In this document: positions 8,856-16,026 of the stretch, one piece after another
How positions within the stretch are numbered: the first letter of the stretch is position 1
Layout: each line of letters opens with the position of its first letter
From: Armatimonadetes bacterium 55-13
GTDB lineage: Bacteria; Armatimonadota; Fimbriimonadia; Fimbriimonadales; Fimbriimonadaceae
Direction of reading: 5' to 3'
Assembly (NCBI GenBank): GCA_001898035.1
Contig: MKRX01000005.1
Location: 84,831-134,113 of the forward strand
Length of the DNA: 49,283 bases
Position numbers and translations under genes: made by a program
Notes under the pieces: generated by a model
Databases searched by the model: none
Told to the model about the DNA's origin: nothing
Seen by the model: only the letters and a program-made list of their open reading frames with translations

Positions 8856-10574
8856 ATGCTATCAGGCGAACACTTTGTATCGGAAGGTCTTATCACTCAT
8901 GAGGACCTGGAGCTCGCCCTTCAAAAGCACCGAGAGTTGGGTGGCAGCGAACCCATTGCCCGCCTCTTGGTGAGTATGGGCTTAGTTAGCGAACGCGACC
9001 GCGTTCGTTGTCTTGGCAAAGTGTGGGGTATCCCATTCGTCGATATAGCCGAGGTCACGCCTCAGCCTGACGCCCTGGCCGTAATTACCCCGCAAATCGC
9101 CAAGCGATTTAAGTGTGTTCCGATTGAGAAGCAAGGGGAACGACTTGTCGTGGCGATGGTAAACCCCTTGGACATCTTTGTCATCGACGAGCTTCGTTTA
9201 ACCACGGGGCTGGAAATCGAGGCAATGATCGCCATCGAAGAAGATCTCATTGGGGCGTTGGCCAGTCACTACAAGGTTGATATCAACGTCAATGACGCGC
9301 TCGCAGGCGTGATGAAAGACTTCGACGGCGATGTCGAGATTAGCAAAGACGGTGAAGAGGAGCTTAGCGAAGCCGAACTGCGTGAGATGGGTGAGGATGC
9401 GCCTATCATCCGGCTAGCCAATCTCATCATTAACCAGGCAATTCAAGACAAGGCCAGCGACATTCACATGGAGCCCGGCAAAGATGGAATGCGGGTCAGA
9501 TACCGCGTGGACGGCGTGATGATGGAGGGCATGAAGTTGCCCCGAAAGGTGATTGCTCCCTTAACTAGCCGAATGAAGATCATGTCCGACATGGACATCG
9601 CCGAAAAGCGCGCGCCGCAAGATAATCGAATTAGCGCGACGATCGGAGGGAAGGAATTCGATTTCCGCGTTTCCACACTTCCATGCGTGTATGGCGAGAA
9701 AATCGTCATGCGTGTTTTGGACAAAGGCGGAATCAACGTTGGCCTGTCTAAGCTGGGATTCTTGCCTCACAACATGAAGCTGATCGAGGATCTCACATCG
9801 AGAAGCTTTGGGATCATGTTGGTCTGCGGACCTACTGGCTCAGGTAAGTCCACGACGCTCTATTCGATTCTAAACAAGCTAAATACGGGTCTCAACAACA
9901 TCATCACCATTGAGGATCCGGTTGAGTATGAGCTCGGCGGAATCAATCAGTGCGGTGTAAACGTGAAGGCAGGAATGACGTTTGCCGCGGGGCTTCGTGC
10001 CATGTTGCGACAAGACCCCGACGTGATCATGGTTGGTGAAATGCGAGACAAGGAGACGGCAACGATCGCCATGGAAGCCGCCCTTACCGGACACTTCGTT
10101 TTGAGCACGCTACACACGAACGATGCTCCCTCGGCGACGACTCGACTCACCGACATGGAAGTGGAGCCATTTCTCATTTCTTCGGCGGTCATCGGCGTTT
10201 TGGCCCAACGACTTGTGCGTCAGATTTGTTCGCACTGCAAGGAATCCTATACGGCTCAGCGAGAGAGCTTGCTGCGTTATGGTTTCCCGCTGCCGGATGA
10301 GATTGGCGCCGACACCAACGGAGAGATCACCCTTTTCAAGGGTAAGGGCTGCGATCACTGCAAAGGAACGGGCTATAAGGGACGAACCGGCATTCACGAA
10401 TTGATGGTGATGACTGACGAGATTCGCGATGAAGTTCTTAAGCGCGGGCCAGCTCACCTGGTTCGTAATCTGGCCGTTCAGTCGGGAATGAAAACCCTCC
10501 AGATGGATGCGGTTTCCAAGATTTTGATGGGCGTTACCTCCGTCGATGAGGTTCTGCGTGTGATTTACGCATGA
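8856..10574 (+). CDS. pilB: Type IV pilus extension ATPase PilB/GspE family
   Basis: This is the hexameric ATPase that powers pilin polymerisation at the inner membrane. At 572 aa it has an N-terminal MshEN/T2SSE-N domain (about 1-150), then the GspE core. Walker A is GPTGSGKST with Lys331, the Asp-box region is ITIEDPVEY, and Walker B is MVGEMRDKETA. A four-cysteine zinc motif (CSHC and CDHC) in the C-terminal domain is typical of PilB and absent from PilT. The start is ATG 8856 with GGAG about ten bases upstream. It is followed after 30 bases by an HDOD gene and then pilT, so the extension and retraction motors share one transcription unit. FlhA is divergent, 225 bases away. Confidence 0.94.
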   Translation: MLSGEHFVSEGLITHEDLELALQKHRELGGSEPIARLLVSMGLVSERDRVRCLGKVWGIPFVDIAEVTPQPDALAVITPQIAKRFKCVPIEKQGERLVVAMVNPLDIFVIDELRLTTGLEIEAMIAIEEDLIGALASHYKVDINVNDALAGVMKDFDGDVEISKDGEEELSEAELREMGEDAPIIRLANLIINQAIQDKASDIHMEPGKDGMRVRYRVDGVMMEGMKLPRKVIAPLTSRMKIMSDMDIAEKRAPQDNRISATIGGKEFDFRVSTLPCVYGEKIVMRVLDKGGINVGLSKLGFLPHNMKLIEDLTSRSFGIMLVCGPTGSGKSTTLYSILNKLNTGLNNIITIEDPVEYELGGINQCGVNVKAGMTFAAGLRAMLRQDPDVIMVGEMRDKETATIAMEAALTGHFVLSTLHTNDAPSATTRLTDMEVEPFLISSAVIGVLAQRLVRQICSHCKESYTAQRESLLRYGFPLPDEIGADTNGEITLFKGKGCDHCKGTGYKGRTGIHELMVMTDEIRDEVLKRGPAHLVRNLAVQSGMKTLQMDAVSKILMGVTSVDEVLRVIYA

Positions 10575-10604
10575 CGCGCCGATGTTTTAAAGAGGGAAGA
10601 TAAG

Positions 10605-11462
10605 ATGGCTGCCTTACCACATCAGGAACAGTCTGCGGCGCTTGACGCGCTGATGGGCAAAATTGACAATCTCGCCGTACTACCGCATGTCGTGTTCAAG
10701 GTCTTGGAGGTCACGGGGGATAGCGATTCTCCTGCGATCGAGATGGAAAAAGCAATCACCATCGATCCAGGGTTTAGCAGCAAAGTGCTTACGCTGGCGA
10801 ACTCTGCCTACTTCGGTTTGCCTAAGCGGGTCACCTCGATCAAAGAGTCCCTGATGTTTTTGGGCTTCAAGAGCGTCCGCAACCTCGCGATGACAGTCGG
10901 CGCGTTTGATATGTTCGTGGGAAAAAATGACGAAGAATCTCTGCGTCGGCGCACCTGGTGGCGTCACTCCGTAGACTCGGCGGTCTGTGCAAAGTGGCTG
11001 GCGAAGTCGACGGGCAAGATGTCCTGCGATGAGGCTTACACCTGCGGGTTGCTTCACTACCTCGGAAAGACGCTTCTTGATCGATTCGGAGAAGGGAACT
11101 ACACAGATGCGTCGCATCTCATTGAAGCCGGAATGCTACCGGTGGAAGCAGAGCGTCAGATATTTGGTTGCGACCACGTTGAGGTAGCCGTCGGGGCGGC
11201 AAAGAAGTGGGCTTTCCCCGAGGGACTTACAGAAGGATTGCGATATGTGGAAGAACCTAAAGAGGGAGAACCTGCCCGAGAGGAACGCGCTTGCACCGCT
11301 CTCGCAAGCGCTATCGCCCGAATCGCAAAGCAGGGGCGTCACAACGACGAGTTGGATGTTCCTCACTGGGCGTTTAGAATCTTAGGGCTGCAGGTGGACC
11401 AGGCCGAAGCCATCGTTGATGACGGGATTGGGGAAATCTCTTCGGCACAGCTCAGTTTTTAG
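10605..11462 (+). CDS. HDOD-domain protein
   Basis: A 285-residue protein that is almost wholly one HDOD domain (about 15-215), a catalytically inactive relative of HD phosphohydrolases found in signalling proteins. Typical features are LPHVVFKVLEVTGD, IDPGFSSKVLTLANSAYFGLP and the helix SIKESLMFLGFKSVRNLAM. The LLHYLGKTLLDRFG segment sits where an HD protein would read HDIGK, with the HD pair lost (HY). It lies between pilB and pilT, 30 bases after the first and 10 before the second. I infer that it regulates pilus motors or links them to second-messenger signalling. A GGGA-type ribosome site precedes the ATG. Confidence 0.9.
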   Translation: MAALPHQEQSAALDALMGKIDNLAVLPHVVFKVLEVTGDSDSPAIEMEKAITIDPGFSSKVLTLANSAYFGLPKRVTSIKESLMFLGFKSVRNLAMTVGAFDMFVGKNDEESLRRRTWWRHSVDSAVCAKWLAKSTGKMSCDEAYTCGLLHYLGKTLLDRFGEGNYTDASHLIEAGMLPVEAERQIFGCDHVEVAVGAAKKWAFPEGLTEGLRYVEEPKEGEPAREERACTALASAIARIAKQGRHNDELDVPHWAFRILGLQVDQAEAIVDDGIGEISSAQLSF

Positions 11463-11472
11463 GAGAGAAAAG

Positions 11473-12888
11473 ATGTCAAACGGATTTAGCTGGAATCAAG
11501 TGCTAAGCAATGGACAAGAGGCGCCCGCTGAGGAAGCAGCGGCCGCTCCCGCTCCTGCGCCCGAACCCGAAGTTGAACTCGTACAAGACCCTCGGTCGGG
11601 ACAGTTCATTGAGGTGCCGAAGGGCTCGGTTGACGGAATAGCGACACCTCTCCAAGAGGAAGCAGCCAAGATCCTCAAAGAACTTGATAACGATCCGGTA
11701 AAGAACTACAAGCCCGTGCAGGTCGATCAGTCTGTCCACAACATCGATGTCAGCGACCGGCGATACGATCATCTTGCCGGTGAAGGAAGCGGTGTTCAAC
11801 AGCTTGAAGCCGACGCTAAACCCATCGCCGACGTGCACATCGACGAAATTCTCCGAATGGCGATTGACCGTAAGGCCAGCGATATTCACCTTACCGTGGG
11901 CTTACCGCCGATGATTCGTCTGGATGGTGAGATCGTCCCGCTTCCTTTCACGATCATGACGAATGAAGATACGCGTCGCATGATCTATGACACCTTGACC
12001 GACGAGCATATCGAGAAGTTTGAATCTACGCACGAGTTGGACTTCGCGTATAGCGTGAAAGGACTCGCCCGATTCCGCTTTAACGTCTACATGCAACGGA
12101 TGTCGGTTGCGGGAGCGCTCCGTGTCATTCCGACGAAGATTCCGACTTTCGAACAACTGGGTATTCCCGCCGTCATCCGAGAACTAGCCAAGCGAAGTTC
12201 GGGATTGATTCTGGTTACGGGACCTACCGGATCTGGTAAGTCGACAACGATCGCGACGATTATCGACGACATCAACGAAAATCGATCGGCTCATATCATC
12301 ACGATCGAAGACCCAATTGAATATCTGCACGTCCACAAGAAGTGCATGGTCAACCAACGCGAGATGCATTCGGATACCTATTCGTTCCACAACTCGCTCC
12401 GTGCCGTTCTTCGTGAAGACCCCGACATCATTCTCGTTGGCGAGCTACGCGACCTCGAAACGATCGAGGCGGCGCTAACTTTGGCCGAGACAGGCCACTT
12501 GGTCTTTGGCACGCTCCACACCCGCAACGCGCCTTCGACCATTGACCGTGTGATCGACGTCTTCCCGAGCGATCAGCAGGACCAGATCCGTGTTCTGTTG
12601 GGAAATACCCTTGAAGCGGTTGTCTCGCAGCAACTGTTGCCCCGACTGGGCGGTGGTCGCTGCGCAGCGATTGAGATTATGCTGGGAACGGCGGCGATTA
12701 AGAACCTGATCCGTGAAGGCAAGACTCACCAGATGTACTCCATGATCGAAACTTCCCAACAGTTAGGAATGCAGACGATGGATAGCTCCTTGGCAGCTCA
12801 CTTCCGAAACGGTAACTGTTCGTACGAAGAATGCTTGATGCGAGCGGTGGATAAAGAAACCTTCGGTCGCCTTGCTAAAGGAGGATAG
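11473..12888 (+). CDS. pilT: Type IV pilus retraction ATPase PilT with N-terminal extension
   Basis: PilT depolymerises pili and drives twitching motility. ATG 11473 has a strong AGGAGA site at 11461-11466; the frame continues 19 codons upstream into the HDOD end but without support. The product is 471 aa against about 345-370 for most PilT proteins. The extra length is a low-complexity Ala/Pro/Glu-rich leader (about 1-60) plus a charged linker to about residue 120. The motor core follows, with Walker A GPTGSGKST (Lys256), ITIEDPIEY, Walker B ILVGELRDLET, and the PilT hallmark AAIKNLIREGK close to AIRNLIRE. PilB-type zinc cysteines are absent. It is the last gene before a strong terminator. 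Confidence 0.95.
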   Translation: MSNGFSWNQVLSNGQEAPAEEAAAAPAPAPEPEVELVQDPRSGQFIEVPKGSVDGIATPLQEEAAKILKELDNDPVKNYKPVQVDQSVHNIDVSDRRYDHLAGEGSGVQQLEADAKPIADVHIDEILRMAIDRKASDIHLTVGLPPMIRLDGEIVPLPFTIMTNEDTRRMIYDTLTDEHIEKFESTHELDFAYSVKGLARFRFNVYMQRMSVAGALRVIPTKIPTFEQLGIPAVIRELAKRSSGLILVTGPTGSGKSTTIATIIDDINENRSAHIITIEDPIEYLHVHKKCMVNQREMHSDTYSFHNSLRAVLREDPDIILVGELRDLETIEAALTLAETGHLVFGTLHTRNAPSTIDRVIDVFPSDQQDQIRVLLGNTLEAVVSQQLLPRLGGGRCAAIEIMLGTAAIKNLIREGKTHQMYSMIETSQQLGMQTMDSSLAAHFRNGNCSYEECLMRAVDKETFGRLAKGG

Positions 12889-12901
12889 GGTCCTAGTCTT
12901 G

Positions 12902-12935
12902 AGCGCCCGGAGGCCGTGGCTTCCGGGCGCTTTTT
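12902..12935 (+). terminator. Rho-independent terminator after pilB-HDOD-pilT
   Basis: AGCGCCCGGA (12902-12911) pairs perfectly with TCCGGGCGCT (12922-12931), with a ten-base loop, and TTTTT follows (12931-12935). It ends the pilus-motor operon and separates it from the prepilin gene. Confidence 0.9.
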
Positions 12936-12957
12936 ACTTGGTTTTGAACCTAATATG

Positions 12958-12980
12958 TTAAGTGTTATTAACACACTTAA
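12958..12980. promoter_or_regulatory. Inverted repeat in front of the prepilin gene
   Basis: TTAAGTGT (12958-12965) and ACACTTAA (12973-12980) are perfect inverted copies. The inner GTGTTATTAACAC (12962-12974) is also a perfect odd palindrome. It lies 64-86 bases before the prepilin ATG, within an AT-rich stretch. It could be an operator or protein-binding site for control of the prepilin gene. That role is inference from position and symmetry only. Confidence 0.4.
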
Positions 12981-13043
12981 ACGGGTTAATCAATTCTTAA
13001 CGTTGCCTGTAGATGCTACTTACGACATCCAACTGAGGAAAGA

Positions 13044-13910
13044 ATGAGAAGAGCATTTACTTTGATTGAATTGCTCGTTGTCATCGCAATCATTGCGATC
13101 CTGGCAGCGATCCTTTTCCCCGTGTTCGCGCAAGCCAAAGAAGCGGCGAAGAAGACTTCGTGTCTGAGCAACGACAAGCAGATTGCGACGGCGCTCTATA
13201 TGTACGCCAGCGACTACGACGACATGCTTTGTCAGACAAGTTGGGAGCAAGACCCGGCGTTCTCCTATAACCCGAACAATCCAGCCGGAACCTATCAGGT
13301 TCACTGGACCTTCTTGATGCAGCCCTATATCAAGAACTGGGACATGTTCAAGTGCCCTTCGGACAGCGAGCCTGTAAAGCCGAAGAAGGCATGCCCGAAC
13401 GGCATCGCCGATCTCGGTAAGGTCCCCATGGTTTGCGACTGGCAAGCTCCGGCTTACTCCTACGTTGCCAGCTACAACGCCATGCCGGCCCATGACTGGG
13501 CGCCGGTTTCCATGACCAGCTTTGGCAGCCCGGCCGACACCATCATGGTCACCGAGCGACGCGCTAAGTTGCCGAATGGAACCGTGATCGGTCAGCACAA
13601 GGGTGTGAGCGGATTCAACCCGACTCAGCCGTGCCCCAGCTGGACCCTGGTCAACTCGACCTCGCCGGGAGCTGGTCAGTATGCCTTCATTACCCCCGAC
13701 CAAGCCAAGACCCACCTCGCCAACGACACGAACGACAAGTTCGATATCGTGCGCGTTAACTGGGATCGTCACACCGGGGGAGCAAACTACAGCTACGCGG
13801 ACGGCCACGCCAAGTACCGCAAGCTGGACCAGACGCTTAACCCGAACAAGTATGAGTACGGCGAGAAGTGGTATCCGGGTCTGATGCCCTGGACCGCTGG
13901 CTGCCCCTAA
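13044..13910 (+). CDS. Type IV prepilin-like protein with H-x9-DG motif
   Basis: A 288-residue pseudopilin. The class III prepilin leader is MRRA followed by [20 protein letters not shown], so cleavage by prepilin peptidase is expected before Phe5, leaving the conserved Glu at mature position 5. The small residue before the cut is Ala rather than Gly. Near the end, [12 protein letters not shown] fits the H-x9-DG signature of the abundant prepilin-like families of Planctomycetes and Armatimonadetes. Paired cysteines (CLSND, CPSD, CPNG, CDWQ) may form disulfides. GAGG precedes the ATG by six bases. It follows the pilus-motor operon terminator, so it has its own promoter, and it is probably a pilus or secretion-system subunit. 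Confidence 0.9.
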   Translation: MRRAFTLIELLVVIAIIAILAAILFPVFAQAKEAAKKTSCLSNDKQIATALYMYASDYDDMLCQTSWEQDPAFSYNPNNPAGTYQVHWTFLMQPYIKNWDMFKCPSDSEPVKPKKACPNGIADLGKVPMVCDWQAPAYSYVASYNAMPAHDWAPVSMTSFGSPADTIMVTERRAKLPNGTVIGQHKGVSGFNPTQPCPSWTLVNSTSPGAGQYAFITPDQAKTHLANDTNDKFDIVRVNWDRHTGGANYSYADGHAKYRKLDQTLNPNKYEYGEKWYPGLMPWTAGCP

Positions 13911-13933
13911 ATTCGTCTCAGAACTAACATTCG

Positions 13934-13959
13934 TTGGAGCGCCGTTGTAGGCGCTCCAA
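13934..13959 (+). terminator. Hairpin after the prepilin gene, probable terminator
   Basis: TTGGAGCGCC (13934-13943) and GGCGCTCCAA (13950-13959) form a perfect 10-bp stem with the loop GTTGTA, 24 bases after the prepilin stop. Only TTA follows, so the U-tract is weak. It might instead stabilise the 3' end of the prepilin mRNA. Confidence 0.6.
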
Positions 13960-13973
13960 TTACCCAAAATCTC

Positions 13974-15086
13974 ATGCCACTTTTGACTGCGGTCGCGGCC
14001 CTTGCCTTGGGCCCTCATCAATCCGTTTCTCACCCCCGATTCGATCATCTCGCCGCTTCCTTTGCGTTCTTTGGTTGTAACCGAATGGACGTCAAAGACT
14101 GGGAAGAAACCAAGCAAGAAAATCCATCCTCGGCAAATCTTGCCCAACTCAACCGCACTTTCCAGGACTTGGCCAATCTACGGCCCATACCAAATCTGGT
14201 TTTTGGTGGCGGAGATTTGGTGATGAACTATGCCGACGATCAAGGCGAGACCCTGCGTTCTCAAATGATGGGTTGGCAAAAGGCATTTCAATCTTCACCC
14301 TTGGAAGGGAAGACCATCATGGTGCCGTTTACCGGAAACCATGAAACGAATAGGAAGGTTGGGAAGCAGAAACTGCCGAATCCAGCGACGACGGCGGTAT
14401 GGAATCGCTGGTTTGCCCAGAGTGGGTTCAGACAAATGGCCACCAACGGTCCCACCGTGACCAATGACAAGCCAGACAAACTTTCTGCCGATCAATCTCA
14501 GATGAGCTACTCGTTCGACTTCCGGCAATTGCACTTCGTCGTTCTCAATACAGATACCCCGACTACGGTTTTGGACGAGAAGACAGGGCAGCCAAAGGTC
14601 GGCTGGGTACCGGCAAAGTGGGCGCAACAAGATATCGAGGCGGCTCAAAAGAACCCCAAGATCAAAGCGATTTTCGTTCTTGGTCACCGAAATTTGATTG
14701 ACCCGACGGTTTGCACCGGAGACTCTCCTATCGATAAGGAAACGGGCGGAATGCTCGTGAGGACGATTCAATCAAATCCCAAGGTGAGGGCCTATGTGTG
14801 CGCCCACGTTCACGCTTGGGACTTGGAGCCAATGGGTGGTGTGAGCCGAGCCTGGCAAGTGATCGCTGGAAACGGGGGCAGTGTCCTTGAAGAGGATTGG
14901 AAGCCAAAGGAGGGAACCTACTTCGGCTTCGTGGTGATTAATGTCTACCAGAGCGGCAAGGTGGTGCTGCGCAATTTCCGACGTCCAACACCCCCCGAGC
15001 CTCAACGCTATTTTGAAGACGCGCCGATCAAACCGCCGCCAGCGCGTCCGGTGGACACCGTCCTTTTCGACCCGGCTAAGAAGTAA
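13974..15086 (+). CDS. Calcineurin-like metallophosphoesterase with altered first metal motif
   Basis: A 370-residue protein with a short hydrophobic start (LLTAVAALALG) that may be a signal peptide. Most metallophosphoesterase motifs are clear: GGGDLV with Asp81, GNHE with Asn122-His123, GHR with His238, and HVHAWD with His278 and His280. The first family motif, normally DxH or GDxG at the first strand, is replaced by FFGCNR (residues 32-37), so one metal ligand may be missing or supplied by cysteine. It resembles purple acid phosphatase-like phosphoesterases, but the substrate is unknown. The tail is proline-rich. Its end overlaps the convergent pyrE by 11 bases. Confidence 0.85.
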   Translation: MPLLTAVAALALGPHQSVSHPRFDHLAASFAFFGCNRMDVKDWEETKQENPSSANLAQLNRTFQDLANLRPIPNLVFGGGDLVMNYADDQGETLRSQMMGWQKAFQSSPLEGKTIMVPFTGNHETNRKVGKQKLPNPATTAVWNRWFAQSGFRQMATNGPTVTNDKPDKLSADQSQMSYSFDFRQLHFVVLNTDTPTTVLDEKTGQPKVGWVPAKWAQQDIEAAQKNPKIKAIFVLGHRNLIDPTVCTGDSPIDKETGGMLVRTIQSNPKVRAYVCAHVHAWDLEPMGGVSRAWQVIAGNGGSVLEEDWKPKEGTYFGFVVINVYQSGKVVLRNFRRPTPPEPQRYFEDAPIKPPPARPVDTVLFDPAKK

Positions 15087-15651
15087 CCGCCCGAGTCCCC
15101 GGCTTCGAGATCGGGATCGCGGCCAGAGCCTCCGGAACCTCGTCGGGGGCGTAGGATTGCGCCTCAACCTTGTAGGCGCCGAACAGGGGACGTTGTAGAT
15201 CAAGCCCTGGGGCGGCCCGATCAATGAGAACCGCGTAGGCAACCACTTCAGCGCCCGCGTTCTCGATGGCTTGGCGGGTTTCTACGAGGGAAGTGCCAGT
15301 TGTGAGCACATCATCTACGATCAAGACTTTCGCTCCGGCGGGCAAAGTCTTACCGCGCCGCAGAGTTTTGACTCCGTTCTCCGTCTCAACGTACACGGAC
15401 GGCTTGCCCATCTGTCGCGCCACTTCGAAGGCGATGATAATTCCTCCGGTGGTGGGACCGGCGACAAAGTCGATCGACTGATCGGCAAAGTGCTCGGCGA
15501 TCTCATGGCAGAGTGCGGTAAGGACAGTTGGCTGTTCTAGGACTCGGAATTTCTCAAAATAGACGTCGCTGTGGCGTCCAGAGGTGAGAAGAAAGTGACC
15601 CTTCAGAATGGCGCCCGAGGATTCAAGGAGCGCACCGAGATCTACTGACAT
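15076..15651 (-). CDS. pyrE: Orotate phosphoribosyltransferase PyrE
   Basis: PyrE joins orotate to PRPP to make OMP in pyrimidine synthesis. The 191-residue length is normal. The PRPP-binding loop is VLIVDDVLTTGTS (about 109-121), the pyrophosphate-side TSGRHSDVYF motif lies near 23-32, and AGPTTGG is at about 64-70. It is the last gene of a leftward run that starts with ccmE and ccmF and continues with panD, 12 bases upstream. The functional link to cytochrome biogenesis is not obvious; panD and pyrE are housekeeping genes probably carried along in the same transcript. Confidence 0.95.
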   Translation of the reverse strand: MSVDLGALLESSGAILKGHFLLTSGRHSDVYFEKFRVLEQPTVLTALCHEIAEHFADQSIDFVAGPTTGGIIIAFEVARQMGKPSVYVETENGVKTLRRGKTLPAGAKVLIVDDVLTTGTSLVETRQAIENAGAEVVAYAVLIDRAAPGLDLQRPLFGAYKVEAQSYAPDEVPEALAAIPISKPGTRAVTS

Positions 15652-15663
15652 CGGGATCAGAGA

Positions 15664-16026
15664 CTACCCGAGGATGCTGAAGGGCGTCATATCACGGACG
15701 ATTTCATTCTTCTCATTGAGGAGAACGACCTTGGGATCGATGGGCTCATCGCTCAGGTCGAAGGCGGCGATGATGATCCGGTCTCCTTCCTTGAAGAAGT
15801 GAGCCGCGCCCCCGTTCAACCCTACTGCTCCGGAGGGACCGGCAAAGATGTACGTCTGGATACGGGATGTATGATCGACCGCCCAGACGTGTACGAGCTC
15901 GCCGTCTTGCAGTCCGACATGGCGCATGAGATCACCATCAACTTCAATACTTCCTACGTAGTCAGGGTTGGCGTAGGTGACGTGAGCGTGGTGGAGCTTC
16001 GCCTTAAGAAACTGGGATAAGCGCAT
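15664..16026 (-). CDS. panD: Aspartate 1-decarboxylase PanD
   Basis: PanD makes beta-alanine from aspartate for pantothenate and CoA synthesis. It is made as a proenzyme that cuts itself at a Gly-Ser bond to form a pyruvoyl group. With ATG at 16024-16026 the protein is 120 aa, the usual size. The cleavage site is YVGSIE (Gly25-Ser26), the catalytic lysine is in FLKAKLHHA (Lys8 or Lys10), and the SRIQTY and LNGGAAH segments match the Arg54/Thr57/Tyr58 and NGAAA regions of the family. The frame extends 29 codons upstream, but that part lies inside ccmF. The true start still overlaps the ccmF end by 23 bases. Confidence 0.93.
   Translation of the reverse strand: MRLSQFLKAKLHHAHVTYANPDYVGSIEVDGDLMRHVGLQDGELVHVWAVDHTSRIQTYIFAGPSGAVGLNGGAAHFFKEGDRIIIAAFDLSDEPIDPKVVLLNEKNEIVRDMTPFSILG

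Noticed and set aside
13020-14147. Minus-strand 375-codon open frame over the prepilin and metallophosphoesterase genes
   Set aside because: It runs antisense to two clearly recognised genes, has no motif or ribosome site, and is explained by codon bias of the sense strand.
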